A DNA stretch of 64,000 nt from Gp6-AA40 sp963772955 (lineage in GTDB: Bacteria; Acidobacteriota; Vicinamibacteria; Vicinamibacterales; UBA2999): NCBI GenBank assembly GCA_963772955.1, contig CAVYZF010000004.1:124001-188000 (forward strand). The letters run 5' to 3'. Position 1 is the stretch's first letter. Each line of letters opens with the position of its first letter. A program made the position numbers and the translations under genes. The notes beneath the pieces were generated by a model that saw only the letters and a program-made list of their open reading frames with translations, made no database searches and was not told the DNA's origin. Positions 35,179 through 43,947 of the stretch are shown here, piece by piece.

Positions 35179-35916
35179 TTATCGCACTCTGTCGTGGCTT
35201 CCGATCGTACGTCTCGACTGTTTGATCGGAGCACCTCCGGGGTATGCCAGGAAGATCGTGTGACGCGGGCCACCCTTCTTGAGGCGGGCGCGCACGTGTT
35301 CCACTCTCACGCCGAATCCCGCATGGCTCAAGCGCTGAACGAATTTCCGATCGTCGAACGCGGACCAGATCGCCATTACCCCTGCGGGGCTGAGCGCGCG
35401 GCGAGCGTCGGCAATCCCTTGATTGGTATAGAGCCCCCCGTTCTCCTCCGACGTGAAGGCGGCCGGCCCGTTGTCCACGTCGAGCATGATCGCGTCGAAG
35501 GGGCGCTGTTTCCCGGCGAAGCTTGCGCGCAGCACTGCGGCGACGTCGTTTACCTCGACGCGGACGCGCGAGTCCTTCAGCGGATGATTCGCCAGCGGTC
35601 CGAGCGGTCCACGGTTCCACTCCACGACAGCCGGGATCAGTTCCGCAACGGTAACGATGGCAGCGGACGGCAGGAGATCGAGCGTCGCGCGAAGCGTGAA
35701 GCCCATGCCGAGACCGCCGATGAGCACGCGCGGGTCGTCCACCCCCTTCAAGTGCGGGCAGATCATCGCGGCCATCGCCTCCTCCGAGCCGTGCACCCGG
35801 TTGGACATGAGGGTCTTGCCGTTGGCCATGATCACGATTTCGCTGACGTGGCGAGTCAGCGTGAGCAGGCTGCCGTCCGGCGTGCGCGTTTCACCGATCA
35901 ATTCCCAGGGCTTCAC
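35179..35916 (-). CDS. Spermidine-synthase-like methyltransferase-fold protein
   Basis: A 245-residue cytoplasmic protein of the spermidine-synthase superfamily (Rossmann fold). GGLGMGFTLRATLDLLP is the cofactor glycine loop, VTVAELIPAVVEWNR the acidic ribose-binding strand end, and FDAIMLDVDNGP the catalytic-type Asp loop. The polyamine-synthase gatekeeping motifs are not evident, so its substrate is uncertain. Starts within the gap between the VWFA gene and YaeQ, which reads in the same direction. Confidence 0.8.
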   Translation of the reverse strand: MKPWELIGETRTPDGSLLTLTRHVSEIVIMANGKTLMSNRVHGSEEAMAAMICPHLKGVDDPRVLIGGLGMGFTLRATLDLLPSAAIVTVAELIPAVVEWNRGPLGPLANHPLKDSRVRVEVNDVAAVLRASFAGKQRPFDAIMLDVDNGPAAFTSEENGGLYTNQGIADARRALSPAGVMAIWSAFDDRKFVQRLSHAGFGVRVEHVRARLKKGGPRHTIFLAYPGGAPIKQSRRTIGSHDRVR

Positions 35917-35944
35917 CCAGTCACTGTCTCACAACTGGTGCCGT

Positions 35945-36484
35945 CTAGGCGCGATTCAAGCGGACGACGGCGCCCGTGAGAGTGTCCGATCCGATCGAGA
36001 GGTACAGCTCGCGGTCGGTGACGGACAGGCTGAACGCCACGCGCCGCTCGAGACGCTCAACGAGCGCGCCCACGAGCGCGCGATCGATTGCGTACAGTTC
36101 CAACGCCTCGGCGCGGTGAATCCTTTCGCCGGCAAGCTGCTTCAGGAACTGCGCCGGCTCCTTGTGGGTGTAGACGGCCACCCGGCCGGTGGCCTTCGAC
36201 GCCTTGTGCAGCCGCGCCGCATCGGGCGTCCCGACATCGATCCACGTGGTGATCGCGCCAGTGCGATCGCGGATGGCAATGGTCGGCTCATCGGGGTCCG
36301 ACACGCCGCGCGAGAACTCGATGCCCTCCCCGAACTCGAGCAGATAGGCAAGCACGCGGGCGATCAGATACTCGTTGGACTCGGAGGGGTGCTGCGCCAC
36401 CCGCAGCGCGAGCGACTCGTAGACTTGCCGGTCGCTGTCTGCGAGCTCGATGTCGAAATTGTAGAGGGTTGCGCCGAGGGCCAT
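35945..36484 (-). CDS. yaeQ: YaeQ family protein
   Basis: A 179-residue cytoplasmic protein. ATLYNFDIELADSDRQVYESLALRVAQHPSES, YLIARVLAYLLEFGEGIEFSRGVSDPDEP and TWIDVGTPDAARLHKASKATGRVAVYTHK match YaeQ along its whole usual length of about 180. YaeQ has a PD-(D/E)XK-like fold and has been linked to suppression of an RfaH defect in enterobacteria; its biochemical role is unclear. The ATG at 36484 gives family-length protein; longer antisense readings through the ABC-F gene are not real. Confidence 0.88.
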   Translation of the reverse strand: MALGATLYNFDIELADSDRQVYESLALRVAQHPSESNEYLIARVLAYLLEFGEGIEFSRGVSDPDEPTIAIRDRTGAITTWIDVGTPDAARLHKASKATGRVAVYTHKEPAQFLKQLAGERIHRAEALELYAIDRALVGALVERLERRVAFSLSVTDRELYLSIGSDTLTGAVVRLNRA

Positions 36485-36526
36485 CCTCACATCATGCCCG
36501 GATCCTGTTGAGCCGATAACTCCTGT

Positions 36527-36532
36527 TATAAT
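36527..36532 (+). promoter_or_regulatory. TATAAT -10 element upstream of the ABC-F gene
   Basis: A consensus TATAAT hexamer 45 bases before the ABC-F ATG. The best TTGAGC at 36508 is only 13 bases upstream, so the -35 is weak. The -10 is embedded in an imperfect inverted repeat (AACTCC...AGGTAGTT), which may be an operator. Confidence 0.45.
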
Positions 36533-36577
36533 AGGTAGTTGCTCACTCACACAATTTCTCGGTAAGGGCTTGCTCTC

Positions 36578-38182
36578 ATGATTTCGGTCAGCGGTGTGTC
36601 CATGCGGTTCGGCTCGAAGGTGCTCTTCGAGGACGTGACCACGACCTTTTCCTCGGGCCGGCGGTACGGGCTCACAGGGCCCAACGGCGCGGGTAAGTCC
36701 ACGTTCATGAAGCTGCTGACGGGCGAACAGCCTCCGCAGCGTGGATCGGTCACTCGACCACCGAAACTGGGCATCCTGCGCCAGGACCACTACGCCTTCG
36801 ACACGTTCCGCGTGATCGACACGGTGATCATGGGCAACCAGCGTCTCTGGAATGCGCTCCAGGAACGCGACGTGCTCTACACACGCACCGACATGTCCAA
36901 CGAGGACGGGATGCGCCTCGGTGAGCTCGAGGGCATCGTCGGCGAGGAAGACGGATACACGGCCGAAAGCGACGCGGCGATCCTCCTGCAGGGTCTCGAC
37001 ATCCCGGACGCGCTCCACGAAAAGACGATGGCGGAGCTGCAGGGTGGACAGAAGGTACGCGTGCTGCTGGCGCAAGCACTCTTCGGCCACCCGGCGGCGC
37101 TGCTGCTCGACGAGCCGACGAACCACCTGGATCTGGACTCGATCCACTGGGTAGAGGAATTTCTCAACCGCTACGACGGCACGCTGATCGTCATCTCGCA
37201 CGACCGCCACTTCCTGAACAACGTCTGCACGCACATCGCCGACATCGACTACGAGACGATCATCACGTATACGGGCGGCTACGACGACATGGTCATGGCG
37301 AAGACACAGGCTCGGACAACCATCGAATCGCAGAACGAGCAACGCGAGAAGAAGATCGAGCAGCTGAACGACTTCATTGCCCGCTTCTCCGCCGGCACGC
37401 GGTCCAGCCAGGTGCAGTCGCGCCGCAAGGAAGTCGAGCGGCTGCAGACGACGGAGCTGGCGCGGTCCAACATCCAGCGCCCCTATATCAAGTTCAAGAC
37501 GAAACGGCCGTCCGGCAAGGTGCCGCTGGAATTCGAGGGGCTGTCCAAAGCCTTCGGCACGCGGCAGGTGATCTCAAAGTTCAACGCCATCGTCAACCGC
37601 GGCGACCGGATCGTGCTCGTCGGACGCAACGGCGTCGGCAAGACGACGATGCTGAAGGCACTGCTGGCGGATGCGCCAGGCATGCCTGCCTCACCTGGTG
37701 ATGTGGACGCGGGAACGCTGAAGTGGGGACACGAAGTATCGATCGGCTACTTCCCGCAGGATGCGACCGGCGTCATCGAGAAGGGGCTGACGGCGGTTGA
37801 GTGGCTGCACCGCTTCGATCCGGACGCGTCGCGGCAGGAGATCCACGGCCTCCTCGGCCAGATGCTGTTCAGCGGCGAAGAAGGCCTCAAGCCGACCGAA
37901 GCGCTCTCGGGCGGCGAGACGGCGCGGCTGCTGTTCTGCCGCATCATGCTCGAGAAGCCCAACGTGCTTCTGCTCGACGAGCCGACGAACCACCTGGACC
38001 TGGAATCGATCAACGCGCTGAACGTCGCGCTCCAGAAGTACGAGGGAACGGTGCTGCTCGTGACGCACGACCAGGATCTGCTGGAAGAAGTCGGCACGCG
38101 CGTGTGGCACTTCGAGGACGGGCGCATCGTCGACTTCAAGGGTTCACACGAGGAGTTCACGTCACAGCTTGCGACCGCGTAG
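36578..38182 (+). CDS. ABC-F family ATP-binding protein, YbiT-like
   Basis: A 534-residue cytoplasmic protein with two ABC ATPase cassettes and no membrane segment. Domain 1: Walker A GPNGAGKS (34-41), signature LQGGQKVRV, Walker B LLLDEPTNHLDLDS, H-loop ISHD. An arm and linker region (about 235-320) of charged helices joins domain 2: Walker A GRNGVGKTT, signature LSGGETARL, Walker B LLLDEPTNHLDLES, VTHD. ABC-F proteins bind the ribosomal E site to relieve stalling or gate initiation. The helical linker matches the YbiT/Uup subgroup. A -10 element lies upstream. Confidence 0.92.
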   Translation: MISVSGVSMRFGSKVLFEDVTTTFSSGRRYGLTGPNGAGKSTFMKLLTGEQPPQRGSVTRPPKLGILRQDHYAFDTFRVIDTVIMGNQRLWNALQERDVLYTRTDMSNEDGMRLGELEGIVGEEDGYTAESDAAILLQGLDIPDALHEKTMAELQGGQKVRVLLAQALFGHPAALLLDEPTNHLDLDSIHWVEEFLNRYDGTLIVISHDRHFLNNVCTHIADIDYETIITYTGGYDDMVMAKTQARTTIESQNEQREKKIEQLNDFIARFSAGTRSSQVQSRRKEVERLQTTELARSNIQRPYIKFKTKRPSGKVPLEFEGLSKAFGTRQVISKFNAIVNRGDRIVLVGRNGVGKTTMLKALLADAPGMPASPGDVDAGTLKWGHEVSIGYFPQDATGVIEKGLTAVEWLHRFDPDASRQEIHGLLGQMLFSGEEGLKPTEALSGGETARLLFCRIMLEKPNVLLLDEPTNHLDLESINALNVALQKYEGTVLLVTHDQDLLEEVGTRVWHFEDGRIVDFKGSHEEFTSQLATA

Positions 38183-39488
38183 TTCGTCCGGTCTCGTCGG
38201 CGTGGACGCGCGCTCGCACCAGGCCGATGTGCATCTTCAAGTTGTAGAGCAGCGGCGCAAACCTGAGCGGCACCCGCATTCGATCCGCGCGGTACTCCAG
38301 CAAACGGAGCCGCTCATCGAGCGCGTGCGGCGGGCCGCCGCTTCCCGCGTCGAACTCCATTTCAAGCACCTTCAGCTCTCCGTAAAGCCGGTAGATTCGG
38401 TACTGCATGCCCCAGCCCCAGGCCGCCGGCAGCAACCGGAAGAGCGGATAAAGAAGCCCGACGACGGGAATCAGCACGAGCAACAGCCGAGACGCCAACG
38501 CCGCCAGCCAGAATGGCAGGTAGCGCTGCAGGAACGGCCGGCCGCCGTGGTAGTAGTCGCGTGCGGGCTCGCTCAGCGGCAGGTCGCCGGGTTCTGCCGC
38601 CGGAAACTCACCGGCCCTGTTGAACACGCCGGGACCGCCGTGGATCTCGGACGCGGTCGCGAGCAGCAGGTGCTGGAGCGCAGGATGCAGGTCGTCGCGC
38701 ACGACGAGGCTGGCCTTGCCCGCGAGTAACCTGACATCCTCGGGCGGCCGATCGCTGGCAAGGTCGGCGACCCCGCGTGGGAGCACGAGCTTGCTGAGAT
38801 ACGGGCGCAGCGCCACGTGGGCGTCGGCGCGGGGCCAGTCGCGAAGCTGCACGGAGCGGTCGAGCAGGAGTCTGCGGACGATCGGCGCATCCCACGCCGC
38901 GACGATTGTGATCAGATCCAGCTCGCCCTTCAGAAGCTGCTCACCGGCCTCGACTGGGCCGAGTTCGAGCACCTCGACCCGGTCGAGGTCGACGCCCATG
39001 GCCGCGGCCAGCTCGGGGGCGATCTTGTTAGTTCCGCTGCCGGCAGGGCCGAACGAGACCCGCATCCCCGCCCTCGTTCTGCCCCCCGGCAGATTCTGCG
39101 GCGGCACACGCGAGAAGACCCAGAACGGCTCGTAGAACAGCGTGCCCAACGACACCAGTTCCGGCGCCTCGGCCGCGCTCGTGGTGCCGCCCTGGACGAA
39201 CGCCACACTGACGCCGTTCTTCGAGTTACGCAGCCGCTCGATGTTCTCGACCGACCCGTTGGTGGCCACCAACTCGAGTCGAAGGTTCTGCCGGCTCAGG
39301 ATCTCCCTGTACTTCTGTCCCAATGCCGCGTAGGCGCCGCCGTCGGGACCGGTCGCCATCACAATGGTGCGCGGCGGCATCGACGGGACGAACAAAAAGG
39401 TCAAAGCCGTGACGAGCAGTGCGACGCCGGCGGCGGTCCACAACCACCGCGTCAGGCGCAAATACGGCGACCTTCTTCGCGTGCGCAC
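38157..39488 (-). CDS. TAXI family TRAP-type solute-binding protein, membrane-anchored
   Basis: A 443-residue protein. One N-terminal helix (LWTAAGVALLVTALTFLFV), then the TAXI domain at about 40-300 (IVMATGPDGGAYAALGQKYREIL, ATNGSVENIERLRNSKNGVSVAFVQGG, LGTLFYEPFWVFSR, VSFGPAGSGTNKIAPELAAAMG), then two C-terminal helices (WLAALASRLLLVLIPVVGLLYPLF) and a coiled tail. TAXI proteins bind small acids for TRAP transport. No DctM/DctQ partner is near, and the extra C-terminal helices mark the membrane-tethered variant. Its 3' end overlaps the ABC-F gene by 26 bases. Confidence 0.85.
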   Translation of the reverse strand: MRTRRRSPYLRLTRWLWTAAGVALLVTALTFLFVPSMPPRTIVMATGPDGGAYAALGQKYREILSRQNLRLELVATNGSVENIERLRNSKNGVSVAFVQGGTTSAAEAPELVSLGTLFYEPFWVFSRVPPQNLPGGRTRAGMRVSFGPAGSGTNKIAPELAAAMGVDLDRVEVLELGPVEAGEQLLKGELDLITIVAAWDAPIVRRLLLDRSVQLRDWPRADAHVALRPYLSKLVLPRGVADLASDRPPEDVRLLAGKASLVVRDDLHPALQHLLLATASEIHGGPGVFNRAGEFPAAEPGDLPLSEPARDYYHGGRPFLQRYLPFWLAALASRLLLVLIPVVGLLYPLFRLLPAAWGWGMQYRIYRLYGELKVLEMEFDAGSGGPPHALDERLRLLEYRADRMRVPLRFAPLLYNLKMHIGLVRARVHADETGRTTRSQAVT

Positions 39489-39596
39489 GTCCGGGCGATT
39501 CTACGCGAGAGGTGACTCCGCGTCGTTGCTGCTCGTTAACCTTGACGACGCCCCGCTAGCCTTCGGGCACCCGCTCTTGGCGTAAGATTCCCTCGC

Positions 39597-40490
39597 ATGG
39601 CCAGACCGCGCATTCTGGTGGCGGACGATCACACTGAAATGCGTGAGCGGATCGCCACGCTGCTCGGGTCCAGGTTCGACATCGTCGCGACCGTCGCCAA
39701 TGGCCAGGAAGCTGTCGAGTCAACCAGGACACTTCTCCCCGATCTGGTCGTGCTCGACATCTCGATGCCCGTTCTCAACGGGTTCGGGGCGGCGGCCATC
39801 ATCAAGGACATGCCAGACGCGCCCAGGATCGTGTTCTGCACCGCCTCCGATGATCCGGAACTCGCCCAAGCCGCTCGGGCGCTTGGCGCGTCGGCGTGTG
39901 TGCTGAAGCGAAACCTGTGGGCCGAACTCGTCTCGATGGTCCAGCGGGCGTTGAAGATCCATGCGGTCTATTTCTACGACGACGCAGAGTCGCTCTCACA
40001 CACGGTCGCGCGCTTCATCGGGGCAGGGCTGGTCGCCAACCAGTCGGCAGTCTTGATTGCCACGCCGTCGCACAAAGCAGCCATCTTCGAGCAGTTGATC
40101 GCCATGGCGGTCGAGCCCCAGAAGCGGATTGACCAGGGCGAGCTCGTGATACTCGATGCCGACGAGGTCCTGAGCCGCTTCATGGTCGAAGCAATGCCAA
40201 ACACGCGACGCTTCGAAGACACGATGAATACGGTCATGGACGGGGCGGCGGGGAGCGGGAAGCGTCGGGTCCGAGCGTACGGTGAGATGGTCGACGTTCT
40301 ATGGAAGAACCACAACGAGGCCGCAGCCACGTCCCTCGAAATTCTATGGAATCAATTCATCGCCACACGCGAGTGCTCGCTCCTTTGCGGCTACTCGTTT
40401 AAGGCTGTCGCCGAGGGTACCGGGTTCAAGAAGATCTGTGACGAGCACAGCCACGTGGTATCGGCGGACAACCCGCTTCCGCCGTGCTGA
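39597..40490 (+). CDS. Response regulator with receiver and MEDS output domain
   Basis: A 297-residue protein. Receiver domain at about 4-122: acidic pair Asp10-Asp11, phospho-acceptor Asp54 (LVVLDISMP), the conserved Thr/Ser as FCTASDD and Lys in VLKRN. The second half (about 125-285) matches MEDS, the DcmR-type sensory domain: HAVYFYDDAESLSHTVARFIGAGLVANQSAVLIATPSHKAAIFEQL, MPNTRRFEDTMNT and RVRAYGEMVDVLW. MEDS proteins sense hydrocarbon-type ligands, and here the domain is the output. No DNA-binding domain is present. It is followed 12 bases later by a four-PAS kinase, which should be its phosphodonor. Confidence 0.85.
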   Translation: MARPRILVADDHTEMRERIATLLGSRFDIVATVANGQEAVESTRTLLPDLVVLDISMPVLNGFGAAAIIKDMPDAPRIVFCTASDDPELAQAARALGASACVLKRNLWAELVSMVQRALKIHAVYFYDDAESLSHTVARFIGAGLVANQSAVLIATPSHKAAIFEQLIAMAVEPQKRIDQGELVILDADEVLSRFMVEAMPNTRRFEDTMNTVMDGAAGSGKRRVRAYGEMVDVLWKNHNEAAATSLEILWNQFIATRECSLLCGYSFKAVAEGTGFKKICDEHSHVVSADNPLPPC

Positions 40491-40501
40491 GAGGGTCGGA
40501 C

Positions 40502-42787
40502 ATGAGCATTACTCAGACGTCCCCCGGAGTTTCTCCGCTCGGTCAGTCGATCGGATACGCGACTGGTCACACCGGGTTCGGAAGCGACGAGCCCTTCCGG
40601 CTCGTAGCAGACAGTGCTCCGGTCCTGATCTGGATGTCGGACGCCGACAAGCGGTGTACCTACGTCAACAAACCGTGGCTGGCCTTCACCGGTCGCACGT
40701 TGGAGGCAGAGCTCGGTGACGGGTGGCGGGACTGCATTCATCCGGACGACTTGTCGACGTGCCTCGACGCACTCGCCGCGGCGTTCGAACGGCGTGAGCC
40801 GTTCAAGGTCGAGTATCGACTTGCGCGGCACGACAAGGAATACCGATGGGTACTCGACACCGGTGTGCCGCGGTTGGCCATGGATGGCGCGTTGGTCGGC
40901 TACATCGGATCGTGCGTCGACATCACCGATCTCAAGCAGGCGCAGGCAGACCTCGTGCACTCTTCGGACCGGTTGCGCCTTGCCCTCGAATCAGGGAAGT
41001 CATTGGCCTTCGAGTGGGATCTCAAGTCGGGCCGCGACACCTGCTTCGGCGATCTTCAAACGATCCTCGGAATCAGTGACACGACGTTCGTCGGAACGAT
41101 CGATGACTTCCGCCAGGGGTTGCACCCGGACGACCGGGAACGTGTGTTGGCGGCGATCGATGAGGCCGAGCGCCGCGGCATGCAGTACGAAGAGGAGTTC
41201 CGCGTCCGCTGGCCGGATGGGACGGTACGCTGGGTCGCCGCGAGGGGACGGTTCTCCTATGCAGCAGACGGGCAGGCCACCCACATGCTGGGCATCGCCA
41301 CGGACATCACCGAGCGCAAACAGGCCGAAGAGTCGCTGCGCCGTAAAGAGTCGGAGCTCACCGAAGCGCAGCGACTGGCAGCCATTGGAAGTTGGCGATG
41401 GGACCTGAACACGAACGAAACCGTGTGGTCGAAGGAGCTCTTTCGAATTGCCGGACTGGAGCCTGGCTCGATGGGTGCCCTGGATGCCAGCCATCATCCG
41501 CAACTGTACCCGCCGGAAGATTGGGAACGAATTCGTCGCTGCGCCGACGAGGCAATTCGTTGCGGCACGCCATACGAGCTCGATGTCGAGATGTTCAGCA
41601 GCGGTTCACGCAGGTGGATCACGGCGCGTGGTGAACCGCAACGAGACGCTGACGGGCGGATTTCCGGGCTTCGAGGTACCGTCCAGGACATCACCGAACG
41701 CAAGCAGGCCCAGCAGGCCTTGAGCGAGAGTGAAGAACGTCTGCGGCTGGCTGCCGAAGCGGGACATATGTTCGCGTATACGTGGGACGCTGCCACTGAC
41801 GCGATCACTCGCTCCGGAAAGTCCAGCCACATTCTCGGCATCGATGCCGAGACGCCTGTGACCGGCCAGCAAATGCTCGCCAGGATTCACCACGATGACC
41901 GGACGCGCGTCCTCGCCGCGCTGAGCGCCTTGACGCCCGAGCGGCCGCAATTACTGGTCAGTTATCGCCTGGTCCGGCCAGACGGCTCATTGATGTGGGT
42001 CGAACGGAGCAGCCGGTCGTACTTCGACGATGCGGGCAACCTGGTGCGGATCGTGGGTATGGTAGCGGACATCACGCCGCGCAAGCAGGCGGAAGATGTG
42101 CTCTCGAGTGTGAGCCGCCGCCTGCTCGAGGCCCAGGAGGCCGAGCGGGCTCGCATCGCGCGAGATCTGCACGACGACATCGGTCAACGGCTCGCCCTGC
42201 TGTCGTTGGGGTTCGACGAGCTCCAATGGTCGTCATCAGATCAGGCGAGCGAGCGTCGCGACCACGTCGACGCCCTGCGGCGGCAGACCAGGGAAATCGC
42301 AGCCGATATCCAGGCGCTGGCGCACGAACTGCACTCATCCAAGGTGCAGTTGCTCGGTGTCGTCGCTGCGATGAGCGCCTTCTGTTCGGAGAGCTCCGTA
42401 CGGCAGAACGTCGAGGTCGATTTCAGCCATCAGGGCGTGCCCGCGACCGTACCGCCTGACATCGCGCTCTGTCTTTTCCGAGTCCTGCAGGAAGCGTTGC
42501 GTAATGGCGTGCGGCACAGCGCTGCTCGCAGTTTTGCGGTGAGCTTCCTGGGAACACCGGACGGCCTCAGTCTCACCGTGCGTGACGCCGGGCGCGGATT
42601 CGACGCCGAATCAGCCTCGAACGATGGCGGACTCGGCCTGACGAGCATGAGGGAGCGCTTGAAGCTCGTTGCAGGTGAGCTCTCAATCGAATCGCGGCCC
42701 GGAAGCGGTACGACAATCGTCGCCCGAGTGCCACTCTCGACCGCCCGAGTAACTTCACCGCTGGCCGAGGGGGGACTAGGCGTATAG
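40502..42787 (+). CDS. NarL-type sensor histidine kinase with four PAS domains
   Basis: A 761-residue soluble kinase. Four PAS domains, each with a PAC segment: about 25-145, 150-275, 280-400 and 405-530; the third and fourth resemble PAS_3. HisKA_3 has phospho-acceptor His557 in DLHDDIGQRL and HATPase_c has LQEALRNGVRHS, DAGRGF and GLGLTSMRERL. The first PAS is highly similar to the PAS of the kinase at 25204 (SAPVLIWMSDADKRCTYVN vs SAPVTIWMTNADKECTYVN). Cotranscribed with the MEDS response regulator. The ATG at 40502 follows GAGAGGG. Confidence 0.9.
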   Translation: MSITQTSPGVSPLGQSIGYATGHTGFGSDEPFRLVADSAPVLIWMSDADKRCTYVNKPWLAFTGRTLEAELGDGWRDCIHPDDLSTCLDALAAAFERREPFKVEYRLARHDKEYRWVLDTGVPRLAMDGALVGYIGSCVDITDLKQAQADLVHSSDRLRLALESGKSLAFEWDLKSGRDTCFGDLQTILGISDTTFVGTIDDFRQGLHPDDRERVLAAIDEAERRGMQYEEEFRVRWPDGTVRWVAARGRFSYAADGQATHMLGIATDITERKQAEESLRRKESELTEAQRLAAIGSWRWDLNTNETVWSKELFRIAGLEPGSMGALDASHHPQLYPPEDWERIRRCADEAIRCGTPYELDVEMFSSGSRRWITARGEPQRDADGRISGLRGTVQDITERKQAQQALSESEERLRLAAEAGHMFAYTWDAATDAITRSGKSSHILGIDAETPVTGQQMLARIHHDDRTRVLAALSALTPERPQLLVSYRLVRPDGSLMWVERSSRSYFDDAGNLVRIVGMVADITPRKQAEDVLSSVSRRLLEAQEAERARIARDLHDDIGQRLALLSLGFDELQWSSSDQASERRDHVDALRRQTREIAADIQALAHELHSSKVQLLGVVAAMSAFCSESSVRQNVEVDFSHQGVPATVPPDIALCLFRVLQEALRNGVRHSAARSFAVSFLGTPDGLSLTVRDAGRGFDAESASNDGGLGLTSMRERLKLVAGELSIESRPGSGTTIVARVPLSTARVTSPLAEGGLGV

Positions 42788-42916
42788 AGCCGCGCGGCTC
42801 GCTCGGTGGCCTGCCCGGCCCTCCTTCGTTCCTGCGGAACTTCGGTGGGCACAGACACTCACGCGCAACCCCGCCATAGCTCGCGTGTCATCAGCGCGAG
42901 CGACTGCCCTTGCTGA

Positions 42917-42965
42917 GCGCGCCCGGCAGGACTTGAACCTGCGACCCCCGGCTTAAAAGGCCCGA
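42917..42965 (-). pseudogene. 3' half of a tRNA-Lys(TTT)-like gene
   Basis: On the minus strand there is an anticodon loop CTTTTAA (anticodon TTT) with flanking stem GGC/GCC, a variable loop, a perfect T arm (GCAGG TTCAAGT CCTGC) and an acceptor 3' strand CGGGCGC. The 5' half (acceptor 5' strand, D arm with GCTCAGT) is missing from the 30 bases upstream, and CCA is not encoded. A tRNA 3' half of this kind is usually an attachment-site remnant of an integrated element. Confidence 0.7.
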
Positions 42966-43078
42966 TTCAGCGGAGAGAAGGCGCTACTCGTCTGCAAGTT
43001 GGAGCCTCGCCCACGCGATCTGCCCACGCGATTGGCAGGACCTCGTTCCACTCTCACCAGGTCGAGCGGTCGAAACAG

Positions 43079-43300
43079 TCAGGCGCGGTGCGCGGTGACC
43101 TGCTCGTAAGAGAACTCAGGGATGCCTGCGCGTTTGGACGCGTGCTCCACCGTAATCGCCGAGACATCCCCTTGGGCGTCGATGTCTAAGGTCGTGTTCT
43201 CGTCGGGGTCGCGGGTCTCACTGACCGGCACGTCACGGAACTCGATGTACAGCGTGTCGGTGTCAGCGAAGTAACGAATCTTCAGACGAATGAGCGACAA
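43079..43300 (-). CDS. DUF2283 domain protein
   Basis: A 73-residue protein from a TTG: SLIRLKIRYFADTDTLYIEFRDVPVSETRDPDENTTLDIDAQGDVSAITVEHASKR. The pattern KIRYFxDTDTLYI and the closing GDVxxIxVExAS are DUF2283. These small proteins are common beside toxin-antitoxin genes and in islands; function unknown. No family-like sequence lies further upstream, so a start near here is right, but the exact codon is uncertain. Confidence 0.65.
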   Translation of the reverse strand: MSLIRLKIRYFADTDTLYIEFRDVPVSETRDPDENTTLDIDAQGDVSAITVEHASKRAGIPEFSYEQVTAHRA

Positions 43301-43361
43301 CCCGGCCGGAGTGCAGCCTCGATCGCTTGTCTCTGCGGCTGCCTTCGCGTACGCTGATGTC

Positions 43362-43547
43362 ATGTATGCGACGGCCGTCGTTGGTGGCAAGGTTGTCCGG
43401 TTCAGGCTGTCCCCGGCGCTGGCGCGAGCGCACCGCCAGAACCGCGGCAAGGCGATGACCGACGCCGCGGCGGTTGCGTTCGTCGAAACGAAGCGCCGCG
43501 CACGGGCGCTGCGGCGCGCCAGGCCCTACCTTGCGAGTCGTCCTTGA
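43362..43547 (+). CDS. Small basic protein, likely antitoxin partner of the PIN protein
   Basis: A 61-residue protein: MYATAVVGGKVVRFRLSPALARAHRQNRGKAMTDAAAVAFVETKRRARALRR region, strongly basic in the C-terminal half. It overlaps the following PIN-domain gene by 17 bases, as antitoxin genes often do. It belongs to no family I recognise, so the antitoxin role is inferred from position and size only. Confidence 0.5.
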   Translation: MYATAVVGGKVVRFRLSPALARAHRQNRGKAMTDAAAVAFVETKRRARALRRARPYLASRP

Positions 43548-43947
43548 CACCTGCATTCTGAAGCTCGCGACCTTCCCGGCCGACAACAACGCCTCGGCTC
43601 TGATCTACGAGCTCGCGGGCGCCGGTCTGATCGAGGCGTGGGTCAGTCCGGCCATCCTCGAAGAGTACGCGGACGTCCTCGGCGACCATCCAGACTTCGT
43701 CGCTGAAATTGTCGAGACCTTCCCTGTCTGCTATCCGCTGACCGAGCTCAGTGTGATCCGGCACGAACCGGACAACCGTTTTCTCGAGTGCGCGCTTGCC
43801 GCAAACGCGGAATTCATCGTCACCGTGAACACGGCACCCGGGCACTTCGATCGCAAGCAGTACCAATCGGTGAACGTGGTGCGGCCCGGCGAATTCCTGA
43901 ACGTCCCGGAGGTAGGACGGTTAGTGAAGAAGCTTATTCGAGACTGA
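43531..43947 (+). CDS. PIN-family toxin component
   Basis: A 138-residue protein. It begins with TTG and reads MRVVLDTCILKLATFPADNNASALIYEL, with the first catalytic Asp in VLDTC, then WVSPAILEEYADVLGDHP and FLECALAANAEFIVTVNTAPGHF with the later acidic residues of a PIN nuclease. This fits the 'putative toxin-antitoxin system toxin component, PIN family'. It would cut RNA if the acidic cluster is complete (ECALAA, then VTVNT with Asn where D is usual; the last Asp is unclear). Preceded by an overlapping small basic protein. Confidence 0.72.
   Translation: MRVVLDTCILKLATFPADNNASALIYELAGAGLIEAWVSPAILEEYADVLGDHPDFVAEIVETFPVCYPLTELSVIRHEPDNRFLECALAANAEFIVTVNTAPGHFDRKQYQSVNVVRPGEFLNVPEVGRLVKKLIRD

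Noticed and set aside
35945..37342. A 465-codon open frame on the minus strand across the ABC-F gene
   Set aside because: Only the part below 36484 has protein features (YaeQ). The remainder is the antisense of the ABC-F gene with no start signal.
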